Shown piece after piece: positions 14,704 through 21,967 of a DNA stretch of 29,289 nucleotides. Origin of the DNA: SIG672 sp045580325 (lineage in GTDB: Bacteria; Bacillota; Clostridia; Oscillospirales; CAG-272). The notes under the pieces are model-generated. The model did not search any database, had not been told where the DNA came from, and worked only from the letters and a program-made list of their open reading frames with translations. The translations under genes were made by a program, and so were the position numbers. The stretch lies in the NCBI GenBank assembly GCA_045580325.1, contig JAZNNR010000013.1, forward strand, positions 1 to 29,289, given 5' to 3'. Within the stretch, counting starts at the first letter, position 1. Each line of letters starts with the position of its first letter.

Positions 14704-16746
14704 ATGAGAATTGCACTGACGGGTAATCCCAACAGCGGTAAAACTACTATGTTTAACGCGCTGACAGGCAGAAGTGAAAAGGTTGGTAACTGGGCGGGAG
14801 TTACCGTTGAAAAGAAAGAACATTCTATTAAGAAGGGCTTTTATAACGAAGGGGAAGAGCTTATCGCGGTTGACCTTCCGGGCGCGTACTCGATGTCGCC
14901 GTTCACCTCTGAAGAGAGCGTTACAAGCTCTTACGTAAAAAATGAGAATCCCGACGTTATCATAAATATAGTTGACTCCACCAATCTGAGCCGCAGTCTT
15001 TTCTTTACAACACAGCTTCTTGAGCTCGGTATTCCTATGGTTGTTGCTCTCAACAAGACCGATATAAATAAGAAAAAGGAAACCAAAATAAACATATCAA
15101 AGCTCTCCGAAAAGCTCGGTTGTCCTGTAATTGAAACGGTTTCGACCTCCGCAGACGGACTTAAAGAGGTTGTCAGTACGGCAGTTTCGGTGGCAGGGAA
15201 GAGTCAGAAAGCTCCCTACGTTCAGGGGGATATTGACCTTACCGATAAAAAGGTGGTCGTTGAGGCTGATAAAAAGCGTTTTGAATTTGTAAATGCTATC
15301 GTTAAGGACGTAGAAAAAAGAAAGATCTTCACGAAAGACAAAAACGTACAGGACAAAATCGACGCTGTTCTTACAAACAGATGGCTCGGTATTCCGATAT
15401 TCGCTCTCGTTATGTGGGCTGTGTTCTGGATCTCACAGGCAGGGCCGGGCGTCTGGCTCGCGGAAGGTCTTGACATAGGTGAAACTCACCTTTGGGGACT
15501 TGGCGACTGCATCGGCTGGTTTAAAGATATAGTAGCGACCTGGCTCGAGGGAACTCACGATATTATTCAGGCTATCATTCTTGAAGGTATCATCGAAGGT
15601 GTTGCAGCCGTTGTTGGCTTCTTGCCTCTTGTAATGGTTATGTACTTCCTTATCGCACTCCTTGAGGACTGCGGATATATGGCACGTGCTACCGTTGTTC
15701 TTGACCCGATATTCAAGAAGGTAGGTCTTTCCGGAAAGTCGGTTATACCTTTTATTATAGGTACAGGCTGTGCGATCCCCGGTGTTATGGCTTGCCGCAC
15801 TATCCGTAACGAGCGTGAGCGTCGCGCAACTGCTATGATCACACCCTTTATGCCTTGCGGTGCAAAGCTTCCCGTTATTGCACTCTTTGCGGGAGCATTC
15901 TTTGATAATGCCGAGTGGGTAGGTACACTTATGTACTTTGTCGGTATCGTTATTATCCTTCTTTGCGCGCTTCTCGTAAATAAGCTTACAGGTCATAAGA
16001 TAAGAAAATCCTTCTTTATTATTGAGCTTCCCGAATATAAAGCTCCGTCGTTCTGGCTCGCATTCAAGTCTATGTGTCAGAGAGGCTGGGCGTACATAGT
16101 TAAAGCGGGAACAGTTATCCTTGTTTGTAACTTCGTAGTATATATGATGCAGACATACAGCTGGAGTTTCCAGGCTGTTGACGATCCTGCAAAATCTATC
16201 CTCGCTTCTGTCGCAACTCCGATTGCTTACCTTATTGCTCCTATCGTTGGTGTCGCTCTCTGGCAGCTCGCAGCGGCGGCTGTTACAGGTTTTATCGCAA
16301 AAGAGTGTGTTGTTTCAACTCTTGCGACGGTATTTATGTTCGAGCAGTTGATCAACGAGGATCTTGAAGCAGTAGGGAACATTACAGCAGCTAATATGGG
16401 CGGAATTTCGGTGGTTGCAGGTCTTGCATTCCTTATGTTTAACCTTTTCACACCCCCTTGCTTTGCCGCAATAGGCGCTATGAACTCTGAAATCAAGAGT
16501 AAAAAGTGGCTCTGGGCGGGTATAGGACTGCAGTTCTCAGTCGGTTACACGGTTGGTTTCCTTGTATTCTTCTTCGGAACACTCTTTACGGGCGGAAGCT
16601 TTGGTGAAACTTGGATGCCTATCGTAGGCTGGTCAATTGTTGCGGTAATTACGGCTATTTTTACAGTTCTTATCATCAAAAAGAATAAAGAGCTTAAAAA
16701 TGAATATACTCTTAAAAGTGCAAATAAAGCTACAAAGGTTGAATAA
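14704..16746 (+). CDS. feoB: Ferrous iron transporter FeoB
   Basis: A 680-residue inner-membrane ferrous-iron transporter with an N-terminal G domain. GTPase motifs: G1 GNPNSGKTT (7-15), switch I GNWAGVTVE (28-36), G3 DLPG (57-60), G4 NKTD (117-120). The membrane part has the two gate regions, with GCAIPGVMACRTI and PCGAKLPVIALFAGAFF in the first and FIAKECVVSTL in the second. About 8-10 membrane helices are visible. Somewhat shorter than the ~770-residue enteric form, as is usual for Clostridia. AAGGAG precedes the ATG. feoA lies upstream beyond a terminator and a second operator; a Cys-rich partner gene follows 21 nt downstream. Confidence 0.97.
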   Translation: MRIALTGNPNSGKTTMFNALTGRSEKVGNWAGVTVEKKEHSIKKGFYNEGEELIAVDLPGAYSMSPFTSEESVTSSYVKNENPDVIINIVDSTNLSRSLFFTTQLLELGIPMVVALNKTDINKKKETKINISKLSEKLGCPVIETVSTSADGLKEVVSTAVSVAGKSQKAPYVQGDIDLTDKKVVVEADKKRFEFVNAIVKDVEKRKIFTKDKNVQDKIDAVLTNRWLGIPIFALVMWAVFWISQAGPGVWLAEGLDIGETHLWGLGDCIGWFKDIVATWLEGTHDIIQAIILEGIIEGVAAVVGFLPLVMVMYFLIALLEDCGYMARATVVLDPIFKKVGLSGKSVIPFIIGTGCAIPGVMACRTIRNERERRATAMITPFMPCGAKLPVIALFAGAFFDNAEWVGTLMYFVGIVIILLCALLVNKLTGHKIRKSFFIIELPEYKAPSFWLAFKSMCQRGWAYIVKAGTVILVCNFVVYMMQTYSWSFQAVDDPAKSILASVATPIAYLIAPIVGVALWQLAAAAVTGFIAKECVVSTLATVFMFEQLINEDLEAVGNITAANMGGISVVAGLAFLMFNLFTPPCFAAIGAMNSEIKSKKWLWAGIGLQFSVGYTVGFLVFFFGTLFTGGSFGETWMPIVGWSIVAVITAIFTVLIIKKNKELKNEYTLKSANKATKVE

Positions 16747-16767
16747 TTTTATAATTGAGGTATCAAA

Positions 16768-16971
16768 ATGGTATTAGGCGATTTTATTGCAATTGCTGTC
16801 ATCGTCCTTGTTGTAGGCGGTGCAACGGCATATATAATCAAAGCTAAAAAAAGCGGAAAGAAATGTATCGGCTGTCCTGACGCTTGCTCCTGTGGTGCGA
16901 AAAAAGAAAATGAATCTGTGTCTTGCACTCACAACTGCAGCTCTTGCACAGGATGCCATAAAGAAAACTAA
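16768..16971 (+). CDS. FeoB-associated Cys-rich membrane protein
   Basis: A 67-residue protein of the FeoB-associated family. It has one N-terminal membrane helix (about residues 5-25) and then a cytoplasmic tail with eight cysteines in CIGCPDACSCG and CTHNCSSCTGC. The cysteines could bind iron or an iron-sulfur cluster next to FeoB; this role is a guess from the family's strict linkage to feoB. It sits 21 nt after feoB with GAGG upstream and is the last gene of the iron cluster. Confidence 0.9.
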   Translation: MVLGDFIAIAVIVLVVGGATAYIIKAKKSGKKCIGCPDACSCGAKKENESVSCTHNCSSCTGCHKEN

Positions 16972-17010
16972 CACATACAAACAAAACACCTTTTGACTCC
17001 TTAAAAGGAA

Positions 17011-17052
17011 AACGGTCGCGCTGAAGTAAGCCACAGCGCGATCGTTTTTTTA
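17011..17052 (+). terminator. Terminator of the feo cluster
   Basis: A 13-bp GC-rich stem with one G-T pair (17011-17023 with 17034-17046) and a 10-nt loop, followed by seven Ts. Confidence 0.9.
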
Positions 17053-17290
17053 TTTATATAAATTAAAAGGGAAGAAAGATAATAGTTTTTGCTTTCATCA
17101 AAAAATATTTAACGGCTACAAGCTGAAAGGTAAATAAAAATTAAGATCTGCGTTTTGAAGTTGAGATTTGTGATTTTTCTGATTTTTCCAAAAGTGGATT
17201 TTTATTATCTCAAAAAAACGCAAGAAAAAAGTCCACCCAATATATTGTGTCAATCAGAAAGAGCTGCCATCATAATATCTTGAAATAGTC

Positions 17291-17386
17291 TGTGGAAAAC
17301 TCCTGTGGATAACAAAAGGGCTCATAAACGTTTTCCACAGCCATTATCCACAGGGGAGAAGAGCACCTGTCTGCTCTTGTGGAAAT
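17291..17386. other. Cluster of DnaA-box-like sites
   Basis: Five 9-mers lie within 96 bp: TGTGGAAAA (17291-17299), TGTGGATAA (17304-17312, perfect), TTTTCCACA (17331-17339), TTATCCACA (17344-17352, perfect) and TGTGGAAAT (17378-17386). The first two point left and the next two right, each pair 4 bp apart, forming interleaved 11-bp inverted repeats. AT-rich DNA flanks both sides. This is the density seen in replication origins or DnaA-titrating loci. No dnaA, dnaN or rpmH is in the window. Confidence 0.72.
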
Positions 17387-17393
17387 ATGTGCA

Positions 17394-17421
17394 ATTATAC
17401 TAAATGAATATTTAGTATAAT
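17394..17421. repeat. Perfect 28-bp palindrome
   Basis: ATTATACTAAAT-GAAT-ATTTAGTATAAT has 12-bp arms and a 4-nt centre. It starts 8 nt after the last DnaA-like box. It could be an operator, a hairpin, or an AT-rich unwinding segment. Confidence 0.75.
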
Positions 17422-17488
17422 ACGGGGTAGCGAAAAAGGGGTGTTTTGACCATTTTGGCGCCTACAACCCCTTGTCACATAAAAAATA

Positions 17489-17511
17489 ACCGCAGATACG
17501 TGATCTGCGGT
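17489..17511. terminator. Bidirectional terminator-like hairpin
   Basis: ACCGCAGAT (17489-17497) pairs with ATCTGCGGT (17503-17511). A-rich sequence lies on the left and T-rich on the right, so it can work on both strands. It may end a minus-strand transcript from the possible decayed region. Confidence 0.6.
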
Positions 17512-18056
17512 ATTATTTTACTAATTTAGTTTTGTCTAATTGTATTTACGTTATAATCTGATGCCTGTGATAAATTTCTACGGCATCGTCGCTGACTCTG
17601 CGTTCTGCCGTCAGAAATTTTTTGCTGTCGATTTTTTATTCACCTGTGAGAATCTGATCTGCACTTTTCATTCCGTTTGTTTCTGTTTATTCCTTTATGA
17701 TACCACGTTCATCTGATTTAATTCTGTTTGATAAATTTACTTGTTTTTCATTCGATTTCATTATTTTTCATTGTTCGGATCAAGCCTGTGCATTTCAGAA
17801 CTCACATCCTATACAATTCCGGTTAACCTCCGTTCAGCATCGATGTTTAAATTCTGACGGCGTGTTTTTGATACAAGAGCGTTTTTCAATTACCGTGCCT
17901 CGAGTCTGAGTTCTCTGTATTATTGCAGCTCGCTCCTACGAGGATTTAAGTGTCTGAAGATTTTTTATAATCTTATCACACGGACGCTCTAAATAAATAG
18001 AACGTATATAAATTTTCTCTGTTTTAATATATTAAAATAGAGGATTTCTCCGTAAA

Positions 18057-18404
18057 TCAGCCGTTTTTTGCCAAATAATCGGACATAAGAGTTTCGTATT
18101 CGAATATTTGCCTCGCTGTTATCAGTATTTCGCGCGGCATTTGCGGTGAACTTAGTATCTTATAAAGCGCGTGCATTTCGAGCTTAAAATCAAAGAGCAT
18201 AAACGCCGCAAGGACTCTTTTTCTGAATATTTCGGGCTTCATATGTGTCGGACATTTGTCAAAAAGCGAGCGATCCTTGCGCTTAAACGAATAATAATGC
18301 TCGACAAAAAGACGCTTCCCTATTTTGCTCATCTGAGTTTCAAGACACTCGTATTCGTTATAATTCAGTTTTCTTAACTCGCCAAAATCATATTCGTAGT
18401 ACAT
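18057..18404 (-). CDS. Unknown 115-residue protein in the folate operon
   Basis: Not recognised. It is a soluble, probably mostly helical protein with a basic middle (HYYSFKRKDRSLFDKCPTHMKPEIFRKR) and a C-terminal helical part rich in Leu and Ile (MHALYKILSSPQMPREILITARQIFEYETLMSDYL). There is one cysteine in the middle and no signal peptide or membrane helix. The start ATG 18404 follows AAGGA, which overlaps the folC stop codon. It is thus very likely translated from the folT-folC transcript controlled by the THF riboswitch. No terminator was seen after its stop. A folate-related role is suggested only by position. Confidence 0.75.
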   Translation of the reverse strand: MYYEYDFGELRKLNYNEYECLETQMSKIGKRLFVEHYYSFKRKDRSLFDKCPTHMKPEIFRKRVLAAFMLFDFKLEMHALYKILSSPQMPREILITARQIFEYETLMSDYLAKNG

Positions 18405-18414
18405 TATAATTCCT

Positions 18415-19704
18415 TTATTTTGCCTTAATTACCGCATTTTTTACTTCAGAATACATATAAAGCGAGCCGAGTGCAAATATCGGAGTATTGATCTCTTTTG
18501 CTCTTGCGATAGCCTTTGAAACAGCTTCACATACCGATGAGCACGCGGTAGCCTTTACACCCGATAAGCTGTATATGTCGGCAAGCTTATCAGCGGCAAG
18601 TGATCTCGGATTATCAGGAGTAAGCGTAAAAACCTCGGTAGCTACCGAAGAAATCATACTTACCATTTCGCTGTAATCCTTGTCCGCCATAACGCCTGTA
18701 ACTATTATGACCTTATTTTCTCCGAAATACTGCTTTATACTGCGTACAGCCTCGGTAATGCCTTGCGGATTGTGAGAGCCGTCAAAAAAGATCAGCGGAT
18801 CATCGGAAATCCTTTCAAAGCGCGCTTTCCATACGGTTTTTGAAATACCGTTATAAACGGCGCTTTTTTCGATATTGTATCCAAGCTTTATAAGAATATT
18901 AAGTGCGCTGAGCACGTTTGCCGCGTTTTTCATCTGATAAAGCCCGAGTAACGGGATTTTTATATCTGTATAATCCTCGTAATCTATCATCGTTCCGTCT
19001 GTACTTGCCGATTTTAATACGAGCGAGGATAGGTCGGTTTCGTAAAAATCAGATTCACACTCACAGGCTTTTCCTAAAATAATGTTTTTAACAGCCTCGC
19101 GATCACTTTCGGCAGACGTACAGCCAAGAAGTACAGGACAGTTTTGCTTTATTATTCCCGCTTTTTCTGCGGCAATTTTTTCGATAGTATCGCCTAAAAC
19201 TGCGGTATGGTCGAGCGCGATGCCCGTTATTACCGAAAGTATCGGATTTTTTATTATATTCGTCGCGTCAAGACGTCCGCCGAGTCCTACCTCGAGAACG
19301 ACTATATCACACTTGTTTTTCTTGAAATACAGCATCGCGACAGCGGTTATAAGCTCAAATTCTGTGGGCGGATCTGTCATAGAATCAGCAATTTTTTGTA
19401 CCTGAGAGGTAAACTCTGCAAGCTCAGCGTTTGATATAGGTTCGCCGTTTATCATCATACGCTCGTTAAAAAATTCTATATACGGCGACGTGAAAAGACC
19501 TGTTTTAAAGCCCACCTCATTAAGCACAGATGCCATCATAGCGCAGAAGGATCCTTTACCGTTAGTTCCGCCGACGTGAATGAATTTAAGCTCGTCCTGA
19601 GGATTTCCGAGCTTATCAAGCAGCTCGCTAACCCTTGAAAGTCCGGGACGGCTGCCTCGCCAATCGATAGAATGTATATAGTTTATTGCTTCCTCGTAAG
19701 TCAT
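18415..19704 (-). CDS. folC: Folylpolyglutamate synthase / dihydrofolate synthase
   Basis: Adds glutamate to dihydropteroate and to folates in the cytoplasm, trapping and activating them. The 429-residue Mur-ligase-family protein has the P-loop GGTNGKGS (45-52), folate-binding TSPYIEFFNERMMING, and VVLEVGLGGRLDATN. The segment GIALDHTAVLGDTIEKIAAEKAGIIK holds the metal-binding His and the carbamylated Lys. DGSHNPQG is in the C-terminal domain. It starts 17 nt after the folT stop. Cotranscription with a folate importer makes sense, since FolC retains imported folate by glutamylation. Confidence 0.96.
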   Translation of the reverse strand: MTYEEAINYIHSIDWRGSRPGLSRVSELLDKLGNPQDELKFIHVGGTNGKGSFCAMMASVLNEVGFKTGLFTSPYIEFFNERMMINGEPISNAELAEFTSQVQKIADSMTDPPTEFELITAVAMLYFKKNKCDIVVLEVGLGGRLDATNIIKNPILSVITGIALDHTAVLGDTIEKIAAEKAGIIKQNCPVLLGCTSAESDREAVKNIILGKACECESDFYETDLSSLVLKSASTDGTMIDYEDYTDIKIPLLGLYQMKNAANVLSALNILIKLGYNIEKSAVYNGISKTVWKARFERISDDPLIFFDGSHNPQGITEAVRSIKQYFGENKVIIVTGVMADKDYSEMVSMISSVATEVFTLTPDNPRSLAADKLADIYSLSGVKATACSSVCEAVSKAIARAKEINTPIFALGSLYMYSEVKNAVIKAK

Positions 19705-19721
19705 AAAGTAATCCTTTTTGT

Positions 19722-20255
19722 TTATTTTCCAAGCAGTTTTCTGATATTTTTGTTTTGTAATATAGCGTAGATCAGTATACTTTCGCAGATAGAAATTCCA
19801 AGATAAAGAGGAATTCTCCAGACGAGTATTTCGAGCCCGTATTTAAAGAACACGTGCAGTCCGATAGATTTTATTATCATGCTTCCGATAATATGCGAAG
19901 CAAATACAGCCACACAGACCTTGAGTTTTTCGCTTTTTCTTATAATATATTTAGCAGTGATGCCCGAAAGCGCACCGATAGTTGCCGCACCGAGCATAAT
20001 TATAGGGTTCAGCGAGGGATTCGGAGAGGTCAGACAGCTTACTGCGTCGGACAAAACGCCGACAATAGCGCCTACGATCGGACCGTAAACAATACCCGAA
20101 ATGATAACGGGAATATTCTCGAACGTTACACGGATAGCACCGAAGGTAAGATAAGTTTTACACAGCCAACCAATTACAACACTGAGCGCAACGAGCAGAC
20201 CTGTTGTCGCGATATTTCGTATGTAGCTGTGCCGATTTTGTTTTGAATTTTTCAT
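19722..20255 (-). CDS. folT: Folate ECF transporter substrate-binding protein FolT
   Basis: The membrane S-component that binds folate and works with a shared ECF energy module encoded elsewhere. The 177-residue protein has about six membrane helices. It starts with a charged tail MKNSKQNRHSYIRNIATTGLLVAL and contains FGAIRVTFENIPVIISGIVYGPIVGA, a FolT-like S-component signature. ATG 20255 is chosen since AAAGGAGG lies 7 nt upstream, whereas the open frame extends 25 codons further into the leader. A THF riboswitch precedes it, and the ribosome site is inside a hairpin (20264-20295). folC follows at 17 nt. Confidence 0.93.
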   Translation of the reverse strand: MKNSKQNRHSYIRNIATTGLLVALSVVIGWLCKTYLTFGAIRVTFENIPVIISGIVYGPIVGAIVGVLSDAVSCLTSPNPSLNPIIMLGAATIGALSGITAKYIIRKSEKLKVCVAVFASHIIGSMIIKSIGLHVFFKYGLEILVWRIPLYLGISICESILIYAILQNKNIRKLLGK

Positions 20256-20263
20256 AAAAAAAC

Positions 20264-20295
20264 CTCCTTTACCGCTTTTTTGTACAGTAAAGGAG
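20264..20295 (-). promoter_or_regulatory. Ribosome-site-sequestering hairpin of folT (riboswitch expression platform)
   Basis: CTCCTTTAC (minus strand, 20287-20295) pairs fully with GTAAAGGAG (20264-20272), with a 14-nt loop. The right arm contains the folT ribosome site, and seven Us follow before the ATG. Folding would block translation, and the U-run could also allow termination. Confidence 0.72.
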
Positions 20296-20359
20296 ATAAA
20301 TACAATCTTCTTGTTTGCCGATACGTGCATTAAAATTTACAGTATGGCGACTCTGTGCA

Positions 20360-20470
20360 ACATGAAGCGGGATGCAGAATCCGAACCGCAAACCGTGTAA
20401 ATAACGGTTTTTCGTTCTCCCGACAACTCCCTGTTCGGGGGACACTTAACGAACAGATTCTTACTCTTCA
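20360..20470 (-). ncRNA. Tetrahydrofolate (THF) riboswitch
   Basis: The minus-strand leader shows the folT-RNA pattern: GAAGAGTAAGAATC at the 5' side, CGTTAAGTG, then GTTGTCGGGAG, a variable arm, and GGTTCGGATTCTGCATCCCGC closing with CTTC. P1 pairs 20466-20469 with 20364-20367, and an inner GAATC/GATTC stem is also present. It lies directly upstream of folT, the usual target of this class. Confidence 0.9.
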
Positions 20471-20476
20471 AGAGTA

Positions 20477-20504
20477 ATTATAGCACATATAAATCAAAAG
20501 TCAA
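20477..20504 (-). promoter_or_regulatory. folT operon promoter
   Basis: Minus strand TTGACT (20499-20504), 16-bp spacer, TATAAT (20477-20482), preceded by the extended -10 TGC. Transcription would begin at about the 5' end of the riboswitch. Confidence 0.85.
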
Positions 20505-20523
20505 GGAAAATCGGAAAATTTTT

Positions 20524-21468
20524 CTACTGATTATTTTCACTTTGGCTTACTATCTTGCATACTCTGAAATAATAAAGTAAAATTTCGCGGTAATTAAGGC
20601 CGTTTTCGGACATTTTTTCCGCTCCTGCAAGGCTCATTCCTACGCCGTGTCCGCTTCCGTAGGAGCGTATTACGTAGCCGTTTTTTATTTCTTCGATTTC
20701 AAATATCATTGATCTTATATCAAATATTTCTGCAAAATCCGATGCGGAAATATCGGTCAAAAACACGTTTACGCTCTCGACACGGCCGCTGCGGTTGAAT
20801 TTGAGTACAGGCGGTATACTTGTGTCGGTTATGACTATATTTTCCGAATATTCTTTTAATTTTCGCTTAAATTCGCTTTCAATGACCATTATTTCGCTTG
20901 TTTGTGCCTTTTCGGGAGTAATTACAGCTTCGAGATAAGGATATTCGTGTCCAAAGGCATCAAATGAGCTTTGCGTGGATATGTATGAGGACTTGTGTAT
21001 AAGCGATAAAGCGTAGCTGTTTTTATACTGTAAAAACTCGCCCGACGTAGCTTCTATCGCCTCCTGCATGGCTTTGATGATCTCGCTTCCACGGTTACCG
21101 TAAAGCTCTGTAAAGGAGTCTTTTGTCATAAACGGCATACTGTATTTGCAGTCGCAGTAATCGGCATCGGTGTAACAAAGCTCCTTGCAGCAGCCTTTAA
21201 GATAATAAGATACGCTTCTCATAGCCACCGCGACTGCTTTTAAGGTGTTTTCCGAATATTTTTTATCTATTTGAGCAAGCGATATTCCGAGAATATAGTC
21301 GCTCTCGGACATTTTACGTGTTTCACCCGAAGAATGAAAATAAAGAGTTATCTCGTCCGAGCTGTCACTCGTAAAATTTGAATATAGTTTTGCACTGATT
21401 ATCGGCAGTGCGGTAGCAAGCAGGATAAACAGGAGCATCAAAAGTATTCCTATACGTATATTTTTCAA
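20524..21468 (-). CDS. SpoIID/LytB-domain protein with altered catalytic site
   Basis: Related to SpoIID, the peptidoglycan lytic transglycosylase that drives engulfment in sporulation. The 314-residue protein has an N-terminal membrane anchor (about residues 6-25). DYILGISLAQIDKKYSENTLKAVAVAMRSVSYY (57-89) aligns with the family segment YLxGVVAAEMP...LKAQAVAART. At the catalytic Glu position there is Gln66. The C-terminal motif is YGSGHGVGMSLAGAEKMSENG, where the usual GWGHGVGMSQWGA is partly changed. Six cysteines cluster at GCCKELCYTDADYCDC. The start is TTG at 21468, with GGGTG about 7 nt upstream; no in-frame ATG fits. The gene lies alone between folT and the PQ-loop gene. It may be a non-lytic relative, or the alignment of Gln66 may be off by a turn. 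Confidence 0.85.
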   Translation of the reverse strand: MKNIRIGILLMLLFILLATALPIISAKLYSNFTSDSSDEITLYFHSSGETRKMSESDYILGISLAQIDKKYSENTLKAVAVAMRSVSYYLKGCCKELCYTDADYCDCKYSMPFMTKDSFTELYGNRGSEIIKAMQEAIEATSGEFLQYKNSYALSLIHKSSYISTQSSFDAFGHEYPYLEAVITPEKAQTSEIMVIESEFKRKLKEYSENIVITDTSIPPVLKFNRSGRVESVNVFLTDISASDFAEIFDIRSMIFEIEEIKNGYVIRSYGSGHGVGMSLAGAEKMSENGLNYREILLYYFRVCKIVSQSENNQ

Positions 21469-21517
21469 AAAGCATCACCCACAATATTATATAAATAAAT
21501 AGGTGCGTTTATTACAA

Positions 21518-21543
21518 AAAGACCGCCATATCGGCGGTCTTTT
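21518..21543. terminator. Terminator of the PQ-loop gene
   Basis: GACCGCC (21521-21527) pairs with GGCGGTC (21533-21539), with A-run and T-run flanks, 11 nt past the minus-strand stop. Confidence 0.88.
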
Positions 21544-21550
21544 AGGCTTA

Positions 21551-21850
21551 TTATTTCACTTCATTCATTTTATCGAGCTTCTTGTTTCTTATGTAGAGAA
21601 TAAGGTCGATGCCAACCATTACGAGATTTAAGCAGTAGAAAAAGAGAACATACCACTTCTCTGCTATACTGTCCATATACGCTGTATTTACGAGCTTTGA
21701 TGCGATACCCGCGATATAACCTCCGAATATCAGGAGAAGAAAACCGAGGCTCTTCCCTTTTGTTGTGCGCGCCTTGTAGGACTTTACTACGTTCATAGGC
21801 CAGGAAGCTCCAAAGCTTAAAATCATTACTATTTCAAGAATTTCCGACAT
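21551..21850 (-). CDS. PQ-loop / SemiSWEET-like small membrane protein
   Basis: A 99-residue, three-helix membrane protein (about residues 3-20, 36-53, 65-87). The first helix and loop read GASWPMNVVKSYKARTTKGKSLGF, with the Pro and the lysine-rich loop typical of SemiSWEET/PQ-loop halves, which work as dimers and move sugars or other small solutes. The usual PQ is PM here. The start ATG follows AAAGG. It has its own consensus promoter and terminator, so it is monocistronic. The substrate cannot be inferred. Confidence 0.75.
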   Translation of the reverse strand: MSEILEIVMILSFGASWPMNVVKSYKARTTKGKSLGFLLLIFGGYIAGIASKLVNTAYMDSIAEKWYVLFFYCLNLVMVGIDLILYIRNKKLDKMNEVK

Positions 21851-21902
21851 TTTTGTTTACCTTTCTTTTTTCAAAAGATGTTTTTCATTAAAATCCTCAA
21901 GC

Positions 21903-21931
21903 ATTATACAGCATATACAGGCAAATGTCAA
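21903..21931 (-). promoter_or_regulatory. Promoter of the PQ-loop gene
   Basis: Minus strand TTGACA (21926-21931), 17-bp spacer, TATAAT (21903-21908): a full consensus. Confidence 0.92.
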
Positions 21932-21967
21932 GGGAAAATAAATATTTTTATACTTACGTATTTATTT

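Larger units (their letters stand above)
17047..18056. other. One-kilobase region without a recognised gene
   Basis: No RNA gene or intact protein gene was recognised. From left to right it holds an AT-rich stretch (17050-17290), a DnaA-box cluster (17291-17386), a 28-bp palindrome (17394-17421), a terminator-like hairpin (17489-17511), and a pyrimidine-rich stretch to 18056. On the minus strand, 17546-17761 reads in one frame, broken by two stops, as a 24-residue ORF starting MKSNEKQVNLSNRIK, then TETNGMKSADQILTGE, then KIDSKKFLTAERRVSDDAVE. This could be decayed coding sequence, but no family is recognised. Confidence 0.6.

Noticed and set aside
17291..17386. Calling this the chromosomal origin outright
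   Set aside because: dnaA, dnaN, rpmH and similar markers are absent and gene directions converge on the site. Kept as a finding, not as an origin call.
17697..17909. A 70-codon plus-strand open frame in the intergenic kilobase
   Set aside because: No ribosome site, Phe/Ser-rich composition typical of pyrimidine-rich non-coding or antisense DNA, and no family resemblance.
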